64,000 nt of DNA from Candidatus Parcubacteria bacterium. GTDB lineage: Bacteria; Patescibacteriota; Saccharimonadia; Saccharimonadales; UBA4665. Shown here one piece after another: positions 53,557-60,409 of this stretch. The stretch's first letter is position 1. Each line of letters starts with the position of its first letter. Under the pieces are notes generated by a model. The model was not told the DNA's origin. It was given only the letters and a program-made list of their open reading frames with translations, and did no database searches. Made by a program: the position numbers and the translations under genes. Location of the stretch: the NCBI GenBank assembly GCA_023434325.1, contig JAEYSX010000003.1:124001-188000 (forward strand), written 5' to 3'.

Positions 53557-54003
53557 ATGCTCGACAAAATCAAAAACCAAGAAAAACTTGTGGCGTCCTG
53601 GCTGGCAAAGCTCAGAGATTTGCGCGTTCTGGGGCTCCTTTTATTTTTGGTCATCGTATTTTTGGTCAGCTGGAGCAGCGTCCGCACCATCGAGACAAAC
53701 TACGGTCTGCAAAAAGAGATAGCCGCGCTACAGCAAGAAAACGCCGTCAAGCATCTGGCCAACGAAAACCTAAAGCTCGAGAACGAGTACTACAACACGC
53801 CGCAATACCTAGAGTTGGCCGCACGTCGAGATTTTGGCCTGGCCTCGCCCGGCGAAACGGTGCTTAACGTACCGCGCTCGGTGGCGATGTCGTTTACGGT
53901 TGATTTGCCCAAGCCAGACGAGGCAAAAGCCGCCTCTCCCGGCGACACCCCTGCCTACCAGCGCAACTTCCAGGCTTGGATGGATTTTTTGTTTAACCGC
54001 TAG
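53557..54003 (+). CDS. Septum formation initiator FtsB/DivIC-like protein
   Basis: The protein has 148 residues. It has a short basic cytoplasmic tail, a helix at about 26-44 (LGLLLFLVIVFLVSWSS), and a coiled coil at about 48-80 (LQKEIAALQQENAVKHLANE). A short beta region with YLELAARRDFGLASPGE follows, which is the FtsB/DivIC family pattern. It helps assemble the division septum with FtsL and FtsQ/DivIB. A TATAAT box lies 11 nt upstream of the ATG. Confidence 0.85.
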   Translation: MLDKIKNQEKLVASWLAKLRDLRVLGLLLFLVIVFLVSWSSVRTIETNYGLQKEIAALQQENAVKHLANENLKLENEYYNTPQYLELAARRDFGLASPGETVLNVPRSVAMSFTVDLPKPDEAKAASPGDTPAYQRNFQAWMDFLFNR

Positions 54004-54018
54004 GCTTGCGTGCTAAGA

Positions 54019-54048
54019 TTGACAACAGGGCCATCTAGCAGGTATAAT
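54019..54048 (+). promoter_or_regulatory. Consensus promoter TTGACA-18-TATAAT of tRNA-fMet
   Basis: TTGACA is at 54019-54024 and TATAAT at 54043-54048, with an 18-nt spacer, 46 nt before the tRNA. Confidence 0.75.
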
Positions 54049-54094
54049 CGCATTAATACTTGTTTGCAGTATTTCTCGTGTATGCGAGGTGTAT

Positions 54095-54169
54095 CGCGGG
54101 GTGGAGCAGTGGCAGCTCGCGTGGCTCATAACCACGAGGTCCTAGGTTCGAGTCCTAGCCCCGCAACCA
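54095..54169 (+). tRNA. Initiator tRNA-fMet (CAU)
   Basis: The tRNA is 75 nt with encoded CCA. The first acceptor pair is C1xA72, the mismatch used by initiators, and the anticodon loop is CTCATAA. The anticodon stem is CGTGG/CCACG, with two of the three usual G:C pairs of initiators and U29:A41 in place of the third. It has its own promoter and terminator. Confidence 0.9.
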
Positions 54170-54186
54170 AATTCGAACAACATCCA

Positions 54187-54210
54187 AAGATTCGCTTTGC
54201 GGCGAATCTT
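54187..54210 (+). terminator. Intrinsic terminator after tRNA-fMet
   Basis: AAGATTCGC (54187-54195) pairs with GCGAATCTT (54202-54210), followed by TTTT. Confidence 0.9.
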
Positions 54211-54254
54211 TTTTGTGTGCCCCAGAATGGGTTCGCGTCTTGCCTACAGCCTGT

Positions 54255-54260
54255 TATGAT
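54255..54260 (+). promoter_or_regulatory. Extended -10 TGtTATGAT, leaderless spacing
   Basis: TATGAT with TGT before it ends 6 nt before ATG 54267. Confidence 0.5.
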
Positions 54261-54266
54261 GTTGGT

Positions 54267-55034
54267 ATGAAAGATAAAGTCGCAGTCGTAACTGGTTCTT
54301 CGCAGGGCATTGGAGCCGGCATAGCAAAAATGCTAGGCAGCAACGGGTACGCTGTAGTCGTTACTTACCGCAGCAACAAAGAGAAGGCAGACGGCGTCGT
54401 TAAGGATATCAACGCAAATGGTGGTGAGTCGGTCGCTCTAGAGCTGGACGTTACTTCCGAGGCGAGTGTTAAGGCGTGCTTTAAAGAGGTGGAATCACGC
54501 TACGGAAAATTAAACGTGCTTGTAAACAACGCTGGCACCGACGGTCTGACACCGATCGAAACAACAAGCTACGAGAAATGGCGAGAAATTGTCGGTCCCA
54601 AGATTGAGGGTAACTTCTTATGTACCAAGTACGCTTTGCCGTTACTGCAAAAGTGTGACAAGTCCGATTTAATAGTTATCATGTCGAGTCTCGGTGACAT
54701 GCCGGATGTCAAGGATGTTGCGTACTCAGTGGGCGCGGCGGGCGCGGTTGGCTTTGTGAAGGTGATGGCTCGCGCATTGGCCCAGTACGGTGTTCGTACA
54801 AACGGCGTTGGCCCGACGGCGGTACGCACAGCACTAGGATATTATGAAGAAAGCAATCTCACCTCTGATGAGGCATGGGAGGAGCTCGCAAAAGGCAATC
54901 CGCTTGGCAGAGTTGCGACGGTAGAAGATGTGGCGCAAACTGTCCTAGCGGTGATCGATAATCCAAGCCAGTTCTGGAACGGCAATTTTGTGTATGTGAC
55001 CGGTGGTGACCATATCGCTACTACCGACGCTTGA
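54267..55034 (+). CDS. SDR-family oxidoreductase-like protein with altered active site
   Basis: This 255-residue protein has the classical SDR fold of FabG-like reductases: cofactor motif TGSSQGIG, NNAG, and a catalytic Ser in IVIMSSLGD. The active-site Tyr is in AYSVGAAGAVGFVKVM (Tyr153), but the Lys four residues later is Ala157. That Lys is normally needed for catalysis. The frame starts earlier, but ATG 54267 opens at the Rossmann strand and fits the -10. It may bind NAD(P) without standard catalysis or use another residue. Confidence 0.85.
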   Translation: MKDKVAVVTGSSQGIGAGIAKMLGSNGYAVVVTYRSNKEKADGVVKDINANGGESVALELDVTSEASVKACFKEVESRYGKLNVLVNNAGTDGLTPIETTSYEKWREIVGPKIEGNFLCTKYALPLLQKCDKSDLIVIMSSLGDMPDVKDVAYSVGAAGAVGFVKVMARALAQYGVRTNGVGPTAVRTALGYYEESNLTSDEAWEELAKGNPLGRVATVEDVAQTVLAVIDNPSQFWNGNFVYVTGGDHIATTDA

Positions 55035-55164
55035 GTGAGGCGCCGTGGACGACAGTCCTATTCGTTGAATGTTGTGGATAACCAGTCAATGTTCGTAAAA
55101 CATTCTGCTTGCATCGCCGGGTCGTCTTGGTACACTTATGACAGGTGTACTACCGCTGCAGCTA
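55035..55164. other. Intergenic stretch after the SDR gene
   Basis: This 130 bp region shows no gene, tRNA or hairpin. The strong promoter for the small ORF begins at its end. Confidence 0.5.
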
Positions 55165-55192
55165 TTGACAAACCATAAGAATTATGTATAAT
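55165..55192 (+). promoter_or_regulatory. Consensus promoter TTGACA-16-TATAAT
   Basis: TTGACA (55165-55170) and TATAAT (55187-55192), with TG directly before the -10. Start is expected near 55199. Confidence 0.75.
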
Positions 55193-55255
55193 AATAGTTG
55201 TTGTGGTAACACAAACAAACATTCACAAAAACAAAATAAAAAAGGGTAGGCGGCC

Positions 55256-55348
55256 ATGACGGTCAAATCAGAAAGCGGACTCAGTTTTGAGTTCGTACGT
55301 ACTAACAATAAAAAAATATTAGCCATAGACAGCTTACTCGCTGACTAA
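55256..55348 (+). CDS. Putative 30-residue small protein in a stand-alone unit
   Basis: This 30-codon ORF begins MTVKSESGLSFEFVRTNNKK and ends LAD. The transcript has a long A-rich leader of about 57 nt with AAAGGG near the ATG, a consensus promoter (55165-55192) and a strong terminator (55371-55395). I recognise no family. The unit is short and compact, so the RNA could also be the functional product. Confidence 0.55.
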   Translation: MTVKSESGLSFEFVRTNNKKILAIDSLLAD

Positions 55349-55370
55349 AAGCTAAAACTCTAACCAAAAG

Positions 55371-55395
55371 GCCCGGTGCACGACCCGGGCTTTTT
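55371..55395 (+). terminator. Intrinsic terminator of the small-ORF unit
   Basis: GCCCGG (55371-55376) pairs with CCGGGC (55385-55390), flanked by A and T tracts, then TTTTT. Confidence 0.9.
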
Positions 55396-55614
55396 GTTTG
55401 GGTTAATACTGTGGTAAATTTCGGGTGTCAGACGGTCGATGTTACAGAGTTGCCCACGATTAAAGGGTCGCATCAACCCGGAGATCTATGCCGCTTAAGG
55501 TGTTAGGGCCGGAGTAACTACTGCTACAGCCTCGTTTTTGGGTCAAAAAACAAAATTCATTAAAAAATATTGAAATGCGTAGAAAATAGGAGTACAGTAC
55601 CTCTCGTTCACGTT
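55396..55614. other. Intergenic stretch before the antiporter gene
   Basis: This 219 bp region has no clear gene. It is AT-rich near its end, with TACAGT at about 55593 as a weak -10 and GGAG further upstream. The antiporter leader may hold regulatory structure, but I see no known element. Confidence 0.4.
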
Positions 55615-57705
55615 ATGTTTGATTTATCATCCGTACTGGCACTATTCGTTTTGCTTGTTATCGCAACCGGCATTTACTTCTTGTCCAAGCGAATCAAGGT
55701 CTCTTACACCATACTGCTCGTTCTTGTTGGTATCTTGCTGGTGCCATTGGTTCAGTTGCCGATGCTCGAGGGTCCATTTGGATTCATAAGCCATGTACAG
55801 CTTACGCCGGAACTGTTGTTTTACATCTTCCTGCCCATTCTCATCTTTGAGTCGGCGTTCAATATGAACGTGCGCCGAATGATTGACAGCTCGTACACAA
55901 TCATGGCGCTCTCCATACTCGGACTTGTCATAGCGGCCCTGTTGATAGCAACGGGGCTTTACTTTTTGCTTCCGTTTGTGGGGATCAACATTCCCTTTAT
56001 CGTCGCATTGCTGTTTGGCGCGATTATCTCGGCCACAGACCCTGTTGCCGTACTGTCGCTGTTTAAGGAGTTTGGCGCCCCCAAGCGGCTGACTATGATC
56101 TTCGAGGGCGAGAGCCTGTTTAACGACGGTACTGCCGTTGCGCTGTTTATGGTTGTGTTAGCGGTAGCGACAGATGGATATCACGGCACTTCTACCATCC
56201 TTGAGGGGTTGTTGACCTTTGGCGGTATGTTGGTACTCGGTGTGCTGTTTGGACTGGTCATGGCAGTACTTTTTGCCAGGGCGGTTCGCTACACCAAGGC
56301 AAACGAGTTTGTAACGGTAACGCTGCTGATGATCTCGGCGCACTTGGTGTTTATCCTAAGCGAGGCGATCAACCACGCTGGCGTGGTGCACATCTCGGCC
56401 ATTATTGCGACTACAGTTACGGCGCTCTACCTGGGTAATCAGGCGCGCAACACACTTTCGCTCAACACTGATGAGTATCTGACCAAGTTTATCGAGCACT
56501 CGGCATTTGTCGCTAACTCCTTGGTGTTCCTGTTGGCCGGGCTATTGTTTGCCTCGCTTAATGTAAACTTGCTGGATCTGTGGGTACCGATTCTAGTAAC
56601 AGTGTTGGTCGTAGCCATCGTGCGTGCAATCTCGGTGTACGCAATAACGGTGCCGCTCAACCGTATCAAGCCCGAGGAGTACGTTCCGGGTTCGTGGCAG
56701 ATTTTGCTCTCTTGGGGAAGTCTGCGCGGCGCGCTGGCAATCATCGTTGTGATGCTGATACCGCAGGACTTTACGGTTGAGGGCTGGGCGTACGCGTACT
56801 CGCCCCGTGACTTCTTGCTGGCAATAACCATTGGTTGTATTTTGGCGACACTCTTTATTAAGGCGCCGTTTATCGGCATGATTATGCGCAAGCTTGCTAT
56901 TAACAAGCCCGATCCCCTTGCTGAGGCGCACGAGGCAGACCTCGGTGTGTACTATCTGTTGACCGAAAAATCACGCTTTGAGATGCACAAGACCAAGGGT
57001 TTTGTGCGCGAGGCAGAGTATCGGCAGCTGGTCGGCTCGGTTGATAACGCCTACAAGCAGGCGCTGGCCGCAAGGGATGAGCTGGCCGAGCGTCACGGCA
57101 AAAAACTGTTTGAGCAGTCGATGCACCTGATCGCAATCCACATCGAGCGATTAACGCTGCGGCGCTTGTACCAGAACGGCGAGATTGACGAGCGGATGTT
57201 CCGCCGCATTAACGGTAAGCTCAACCTGCAGGCAGAGAAGATCGAGTACGCTCGTGTAGAAGAAATCGATCCGACCATGTACATGGATCGCAAGGATGTG
57301 TTTGATCGCCTGGTTAACTTTATGCAGTCGTTCTTGGCCAAGAACACCGGTGCGATCAGCAACGAAGAGAAGTTGCAGTACTACCGCGCTCAGATGATCA
57401 TCGCCCGCAAGGCGGTAAAGACGCTTACAACCATGCAAGAATATTACGATACCCCCGTATTTTACGAGGATGTGTTTGATAAGATCGTTGCCAAGTACAA
57501 CCACTACCGTCAAGAAAACGCCAATATCGTAGACAAGCTGCTGAGCGAACACAGCGAAGAGCTTGCGCCGCGTCTGGCAGACCTCGCTAAAAAGTCACTC
57601 GCCGCCTCTGGCGTGCGCGGCCTAGAGTACCTGCACACAAACGGCATCGTCAACGAAGCCACCCAAGAGAACATTGCACACCAGTGGTCCAAGGGCGTCG
57701 CTTAG
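55615..57705 (+). CDS. CPA1-type Na+/H+ antiporter (NhaP-like)
   Basis: The protein has 696 residues. About twelve to thirteen helices (1-410) contain GAIISATDPVAVLSLFKEFG with the ion-binding Asp-Pro pair, FEGESLFNDGTAVALF, and SWGSLRGALAIIVVML, the CPA1 signatures. A long cytoplasmic helical C-domain of about 270 residues follows (about 425-696), unlike the short tails of many NhaP. TTG 55570 is in frame, but ATG 55615 starts right before helix 1. It should control pH and sodium. Confidence 0.92.
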   Translation: MFDLSSVLALFVLLVIATGIYFLSKRIKVSYTILLVLVGILLVPLVQLPMLEGPFGFISHVQLTPELLFYIFLPILIFESAFNMNVRRMIDSSYTIMALSILGLVIAALLIATGLYFLLPFVGINIPFIVALLFGAIISATDPVAVLSLFKEFGAPKRLTMIFEGESLFNDGTAVALFMVVLAVATDGYHGTSTILEGLLTFGGMLVLGVLFGLVMAVLFARAVRYTKANEFVTVTLLMISAHLVFILSEAINHAGVVHISAIIATTVTALYLGNQARNTLSLNTDEYLTKFIEHSAFVANSLVFLLAGLLFASLNVNLLDLWVPILVTVLVVAIVRAISVYAITVPLNRIKPEEYVPGSWQILLSWGSLRGALAIIVVMLIPQDFTVEGWAYAYSPRDFLLAITIGCILATLFIKAPFIGMIMRKLAINKPDPLAEAHEADLGVYYLLTEKSRFEMHKTKGFVREAEYRQLVGSVDNAYKQALAARDELAERHGKKLFEQSMHLIAIHIERLTLRRLYQNGEIDERMFRRINGKLNLQAEKIEYARVEEIDPTMYMDRKDVFDRLVNFMQSFLAKNTGAISNEEKLQYYRAQMIIARKAVKTLTTMQEYYDTPVFYEDVFDKIVAKYNHYRQENANIVDKLLSEHSEELAPRLADLAKKSLAASGVRGLEYLHTNGIVNEATQENIAHQWSKGVA

Positions 57706-57791
57706 TATTCTCTCGTAGTAAGTCGATATATACCAAAAAGAAGCGCTCGCTTGCGCGTAAAACAGCCGCAGTGCTGTAGAATACCTTACGT

Positions 57792-58643
57792 ATCTGGTTA
57801 CTTCTGGTTTTAATCCACCTTGTTGGCTTGGTCGGGTACAATCTGGTCCTCCGAAAATCGTTGGTCGCAAAGGCCGATAAACTCGCCCTTGCCACGGTGA
57901 TGCAGACCGGTATCGCGATACCAATGCTTTTTGCGCTCTTTATTGCTCCGCCAGACTTGCAAAAATACGATCTTACGAGCGTAGTGCAGATCCTTATTGC
58001 GACCGCTCTCGTGATCGCACTGCATCTTACCAACGTAAAGGCGCTGGATTATCTAGAGGCGGGCGTTTACTCGATTCTGTACAACTTGCGCATCATATTT
58101 ACTACCGTGCTCGGTATTCTATTTTTGGGCGAGCAGGTCGTGCCTCTTCAGATCCTGGGTGGGCTCCTTATCTTTTTGGGTGTTTTGACACTCGGGCAAA
58201 AAGGAAAATCTTCTATAACGACTAGGGGTTTGCAGTGGGGTGTGGCCGCGTCGGTAGTTATTAGCCTTTTAAACGTGTTCGAAAAGACTTTGATTACGGG
58301 GATCGGTTATCTTGAGTACGCGGTGCCAGCCATGCTTCTGGCGGCAATTATCATGTGGGCAGTGTTGCTGCTGAGCAACCGAAGGATCAAATTCTCGTAC
58401 TTGCGCGAGCCCAAGACCATCCAGTTGATGGTGCTTCGCGCTATATCTGCGTACGGGTTTATGCTGGCGTTTAGCGTCGGTGCTGTTATTAGCGTGGCGA
58501 CGTATATCTCCAGTTTGAGCGTCATCATTATTGTCCTGCTGGGCATCTGGCTCCTAGGCGAAAGAGACCATATCAGACAAAAGATGATTGCGGTTGCTCT
58601 GGCAGCTGCGGGCCTGACGGCGATTCTGATTGCAAACCTTTGA
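57792..58643 (+). CDS. EamA-family (DMT) transporter, start codon unclear
   Basis: The EamA-like protein has nine or ten helices in two repeats (LGILFLGEQVVPLQILGG, then LGIWLLGERDHIRQK). The reading frame is open from 57780. The segment encoded from about 57792 (WLLLVLIHLVGLVGYN) is a good first helix, but no ATG, GTG or TTG precedes it. TTG 57828 would cut helix 1. A TAGAAT box (57777-57782) lies 9 nt before ATC 57792, fitting the local leaderless pattern, so an AUC start is possible. The coordinate given is that candidate. Substrate unknown. Confidence 0.75.
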   Translation: MWLLLVLIHLVGLVGYNLVLRKSLVAKADKLALATVMQTGIAIPMLFALFIAPPDLQKYDLTSVVQILIATALVIALHLTNVKALDYLEAGVYSILYNLRIIFTTVLGILFLGEQVVPLQILGGLLIFLGVLTLGQKGKSSITTRGLQWGVAASVVISLLNVFEKTLITGIGYLEYAVPAMLLAAIIMWAVLLLSNRRIKFSYLREPKTIQLMVLRAISAYGFMLAFSVGAVISVATYISSLSVIIIVLLGIWLLGERDHIRQKMIAVALAAAGLTAILIANL

Positions 58644-58654
58644 CAAAATAAAAC

Positions 58655-58672
58655 ACCCCTCTTTCGAGGGGT
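58655..58672. terminator. Terminator between EamA gene and tRNA-Met
   Basis: ACCCCTC (58655-58661) and GAGGGGT (58666-58672) pair around a 4-nt loop, with A- and T-rich flanks. It can serve the convergent EamA gene and tRNA-Met. Confidence 0.8.
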
Positions 58673-58680
58673 ACTTTATG

Positions 58681-58757
58681 TGGTAGCAGGGGCGAGACTT
58701 GAACTCGCGACCCCAGGCTTATGAGTCCTGTGCTCTAACCAGCTGAGCTACCCTGCC
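58681..58757 (-). tRNA. Elongator tRNA-Met (CAU)
   Basis: This 77-nt minus-strand gene includes CCA. The acceptor GGCAGGG pairs with CCCTGCT (first pair G-U), discriminator A. The D arm CTCAGCTGGTTAGAGCACAG and anticodon loop CTCATAA match elongator tRNA-Met. The promoter region 20 nt upstream resembles that of tRNA-Ile2 (both have AATCTGCTATA). Confidence 0.88.
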
Positions 58758-58791
58758 ACAGCTACCTAACAGAGGGATAATATAGCAGATT

Positions 58792-59415
58792 TTACATCTG
58801 TTGGCTAGAGGCTGCCGGCTTTTTGCCGGTAAAGTAGTGATGGTTTTTGACGAGTAGTTCGTACAGCTCGTCGTAGTATGGTGAGACCTCCGGAGAGAGC
58901 GCTACTTTATGGCGTTTGATGCTGTCTAGGCGTTTTGCGGTTATGCCTTCTTTTTGCCATGTGTAGCCCTCTGCCAGGTAAATGACTAAGATGGGCATGA
59001 TTTTATCCAGGGCATATACAAATTTTGCTTCTTCGGATGCGCGCTTTTCGTACTCTTTGATGTGCTGCGTCAGCTCGGGAAAATCTGTTCCCCAGGCGTG
59101 CTCTAGCTTTAGCAACGCTTCGTGTTCGCGCTGCTGTTTGCTGGCTATGATTGCTGCATCGGCGTAAACGTATGTGTCGCCTGCATGAACCTCTACGAGG
59201 TCGTGTACCAAGGCAAGACGCAGGACATGATCGCGGTCGAGGTTAGGAAAGTATTGCACCAAAAACCAAGCGGTCATCGCTAAGTTGTAGCTATGTTCCG
59301 TGTCGTTTTCTTGTTCGAACGTAACCGGGATGTGCGTAACTCTGTGGATGGCTTGGAATTGCAGCAGTAGCTCATGAAATTCCAGTATGCGGTGTATGTT
59401 TGGGCGTTTAGTCAT
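58792..59415 (-). CDS. HD-domain phosphohydrolase
   Basis: This 207-residue HD protein is similar to YfbR/YGK1 5'-deoxynucleotidases. Metal ligands appear as His in TEHSYNLAMTA, the His-Asp pair in LALVHDLVEVHAGDT, and a later Asp in YALDKIMPIL. It may dephosphorylate deoxynucleoside monophosphates. TATTAT on the minus strand lies 6 nt before ATG 59415. It is divergent from tilS, with 29 bp between starts that hold both promoters. Confidence 0.85.
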   Translation of the reverse strand: MTKRPNIHRILEFHELLLQFQAIHRVTHIPVTFEQENDTEHSYNLAMTAWFLVQYFPNLDRDHVLRLALVHDLVEVHAGDTYVYADAAIIASKQQREHEALLKLEHAWGTDFPELTQHIKEYEKRASEEAKFVYALDKIMPILVIYLAEGYTWQKEGITAKRLDSIKRHKVALSPEVSPYYDELYELLVKNHHYFTGKKPAASSQQM

Positions 59416-59421
59416 AGCGCA

Positions 59422-59427
59422 ATAATA
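59422..59427 (-). promoter_or_regulatory. -10 element TATTAT, leaderless spacing
   Basis: On the minus strand TATTAT ends 6 nt before ATG 59415. Confidence 0.4.
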
Positions 59428-59430
59428 GGG

Positions 59431-59436
59431 TACAAT
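59431..59436 (+). promoter_or_regulatory. -10 element TACAAT of tilS, leaderless spacing
   Basis: TACAAT ends 8 nt before ATG 59445. Confidence 0.45.
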
Positions 59437-59444
59437 TTACGTAA

Positions 59445-60332
59445 ATGAAAGTGCGTGTATCGCCGGGCAAGTATGTCGTGGCCGTCTCTGGCGGTGTTGA
59501 TTCTATGGTGCTGCTTGATTTGCTGCGGCAAAAGCCTAAGCTCCAGTTGGTAATTGCGCATTTTGATCACGGCATCCGCCCAAATTCCGCAGAGGATCGC
59601 AAGCTAGTGCAGGGGATTGCGCGCGCCTATGATTTGCCGTTTGTGTTTGCCGAGGGAAAGCTCGGGCCAAAGGCGAGCGAGGCCTTAGCGCGCGAGGCCC
59701 GCTACGCTTTTTTGCGTAAAGTGCAGGCAGAGCAGGGGGCAGAGGCGATCATTACGGCACACCACCACGACGACATGCTCGAGACCGCAATTATGAACTT
59801 ACTGCGAGGGACGGGCAGGCGAGGGCTGTCGTCGCTCAAGAGCCGCAAAGAGCTAGTACGGCCGCTACTGGACTGGACCAAAAAAGGCATCCGCGATTAC
59901 GCCGAAGAGCACGATTTGGTGTGGGCCGAGGACGTCACCAACGACGACGATACATATCTACGTAATTATGTCCGTCACAATGTGTTGTCGCGTTTTACCA
60001 AAGAGGGCAGGGAGGCGCTTGCGCGCCACATCAAGCAGGCAAGCAGGGTGAATGACGAGATAGACAGTTTGCTCGATAGTGATCTGGACGCCCAGCCCGG
60101 CAAGACAGAGCTGAGCCGCGGCTGGTATGTGCAGTTGCCTCATGCTGTTGCCACCGAGATGATGGCCGCATGGCTGCGGCGCAACGGGGTTATGCAGTTT
60201 GACCGTCATCTAATCGAGCGGCTGGTCGTTGCCGCCAAGACGGCCCGACCGGGCAAGCAAGCCGACGTTAACGCGCGCCATGTAGTCGAATTTACCAAGG
60301 ACACCATCCGCCTGGTCAACAGAGAGCGCTGA
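59445..60332 (+). CDS. tilS: tRNA(Ile)-lysidine synthetase
   Basis: This 295-residue enzyme converts C34 of tRNA-Ile2(CAU) to lysidine so it reads AUA. PP-loop motif SGGVDSM is at 15-21, and HFDHGIRPNSAEDR and TAHHHDDMLETAIMNLLRGTG are the conserved catalytic blocks. RPLLDWTKKGIRDYAEE, WAEDVTNDDDTYLRNYVRH and a partial C-terminal region follow. It is short, lacking the full C-terminal domain of E. coli TilS. Its substrate tRNA lies at 53416-53491. Confidence 0.94.
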   Translation: MKVRVSPGKYVVAVSGGVDSMVLLDLLRQKPKLQLVIAHFDHGIRPNSAEDRKLVQGIARAYDLPFVFAEGKLGPKASEALAREARYAFLRKVQAEQGAEAIITAHHHDDMLETAIMNLLRGTGRRGLSSLKSRKELVRPLLDWTKKGIRDYAEEHDLVWAEDVTNDDDTYLRNYVRHNVLSRFTKEGREALARHIKQASRVNDEIDSLLDSDLDAQPGKTELSRGWYVQLPHAVATEMMAAWLRRNGVMQFDRHLIERLVVAAKTARPGKQADVNARHVVEFTKDTIRLVNRER

Positions 60333-60395
60333 CCGCTGTTACGTATCCAAAGTGCTGTCGTGTTGGCATCATGATAGATATCTGGCATTATCATG

Positions 60396-60401
60396 TATAA
60401 T
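60396..60401 (+). promoter_or_regulatory. -10 element TATAAT of ftsH, leaderless spacing
   Basis: TATAAT with TG directly before it ends 8 nt before ATG 60410. Confidence 0.5.
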
Positions 60402-60409
60402 CTTGAGGT

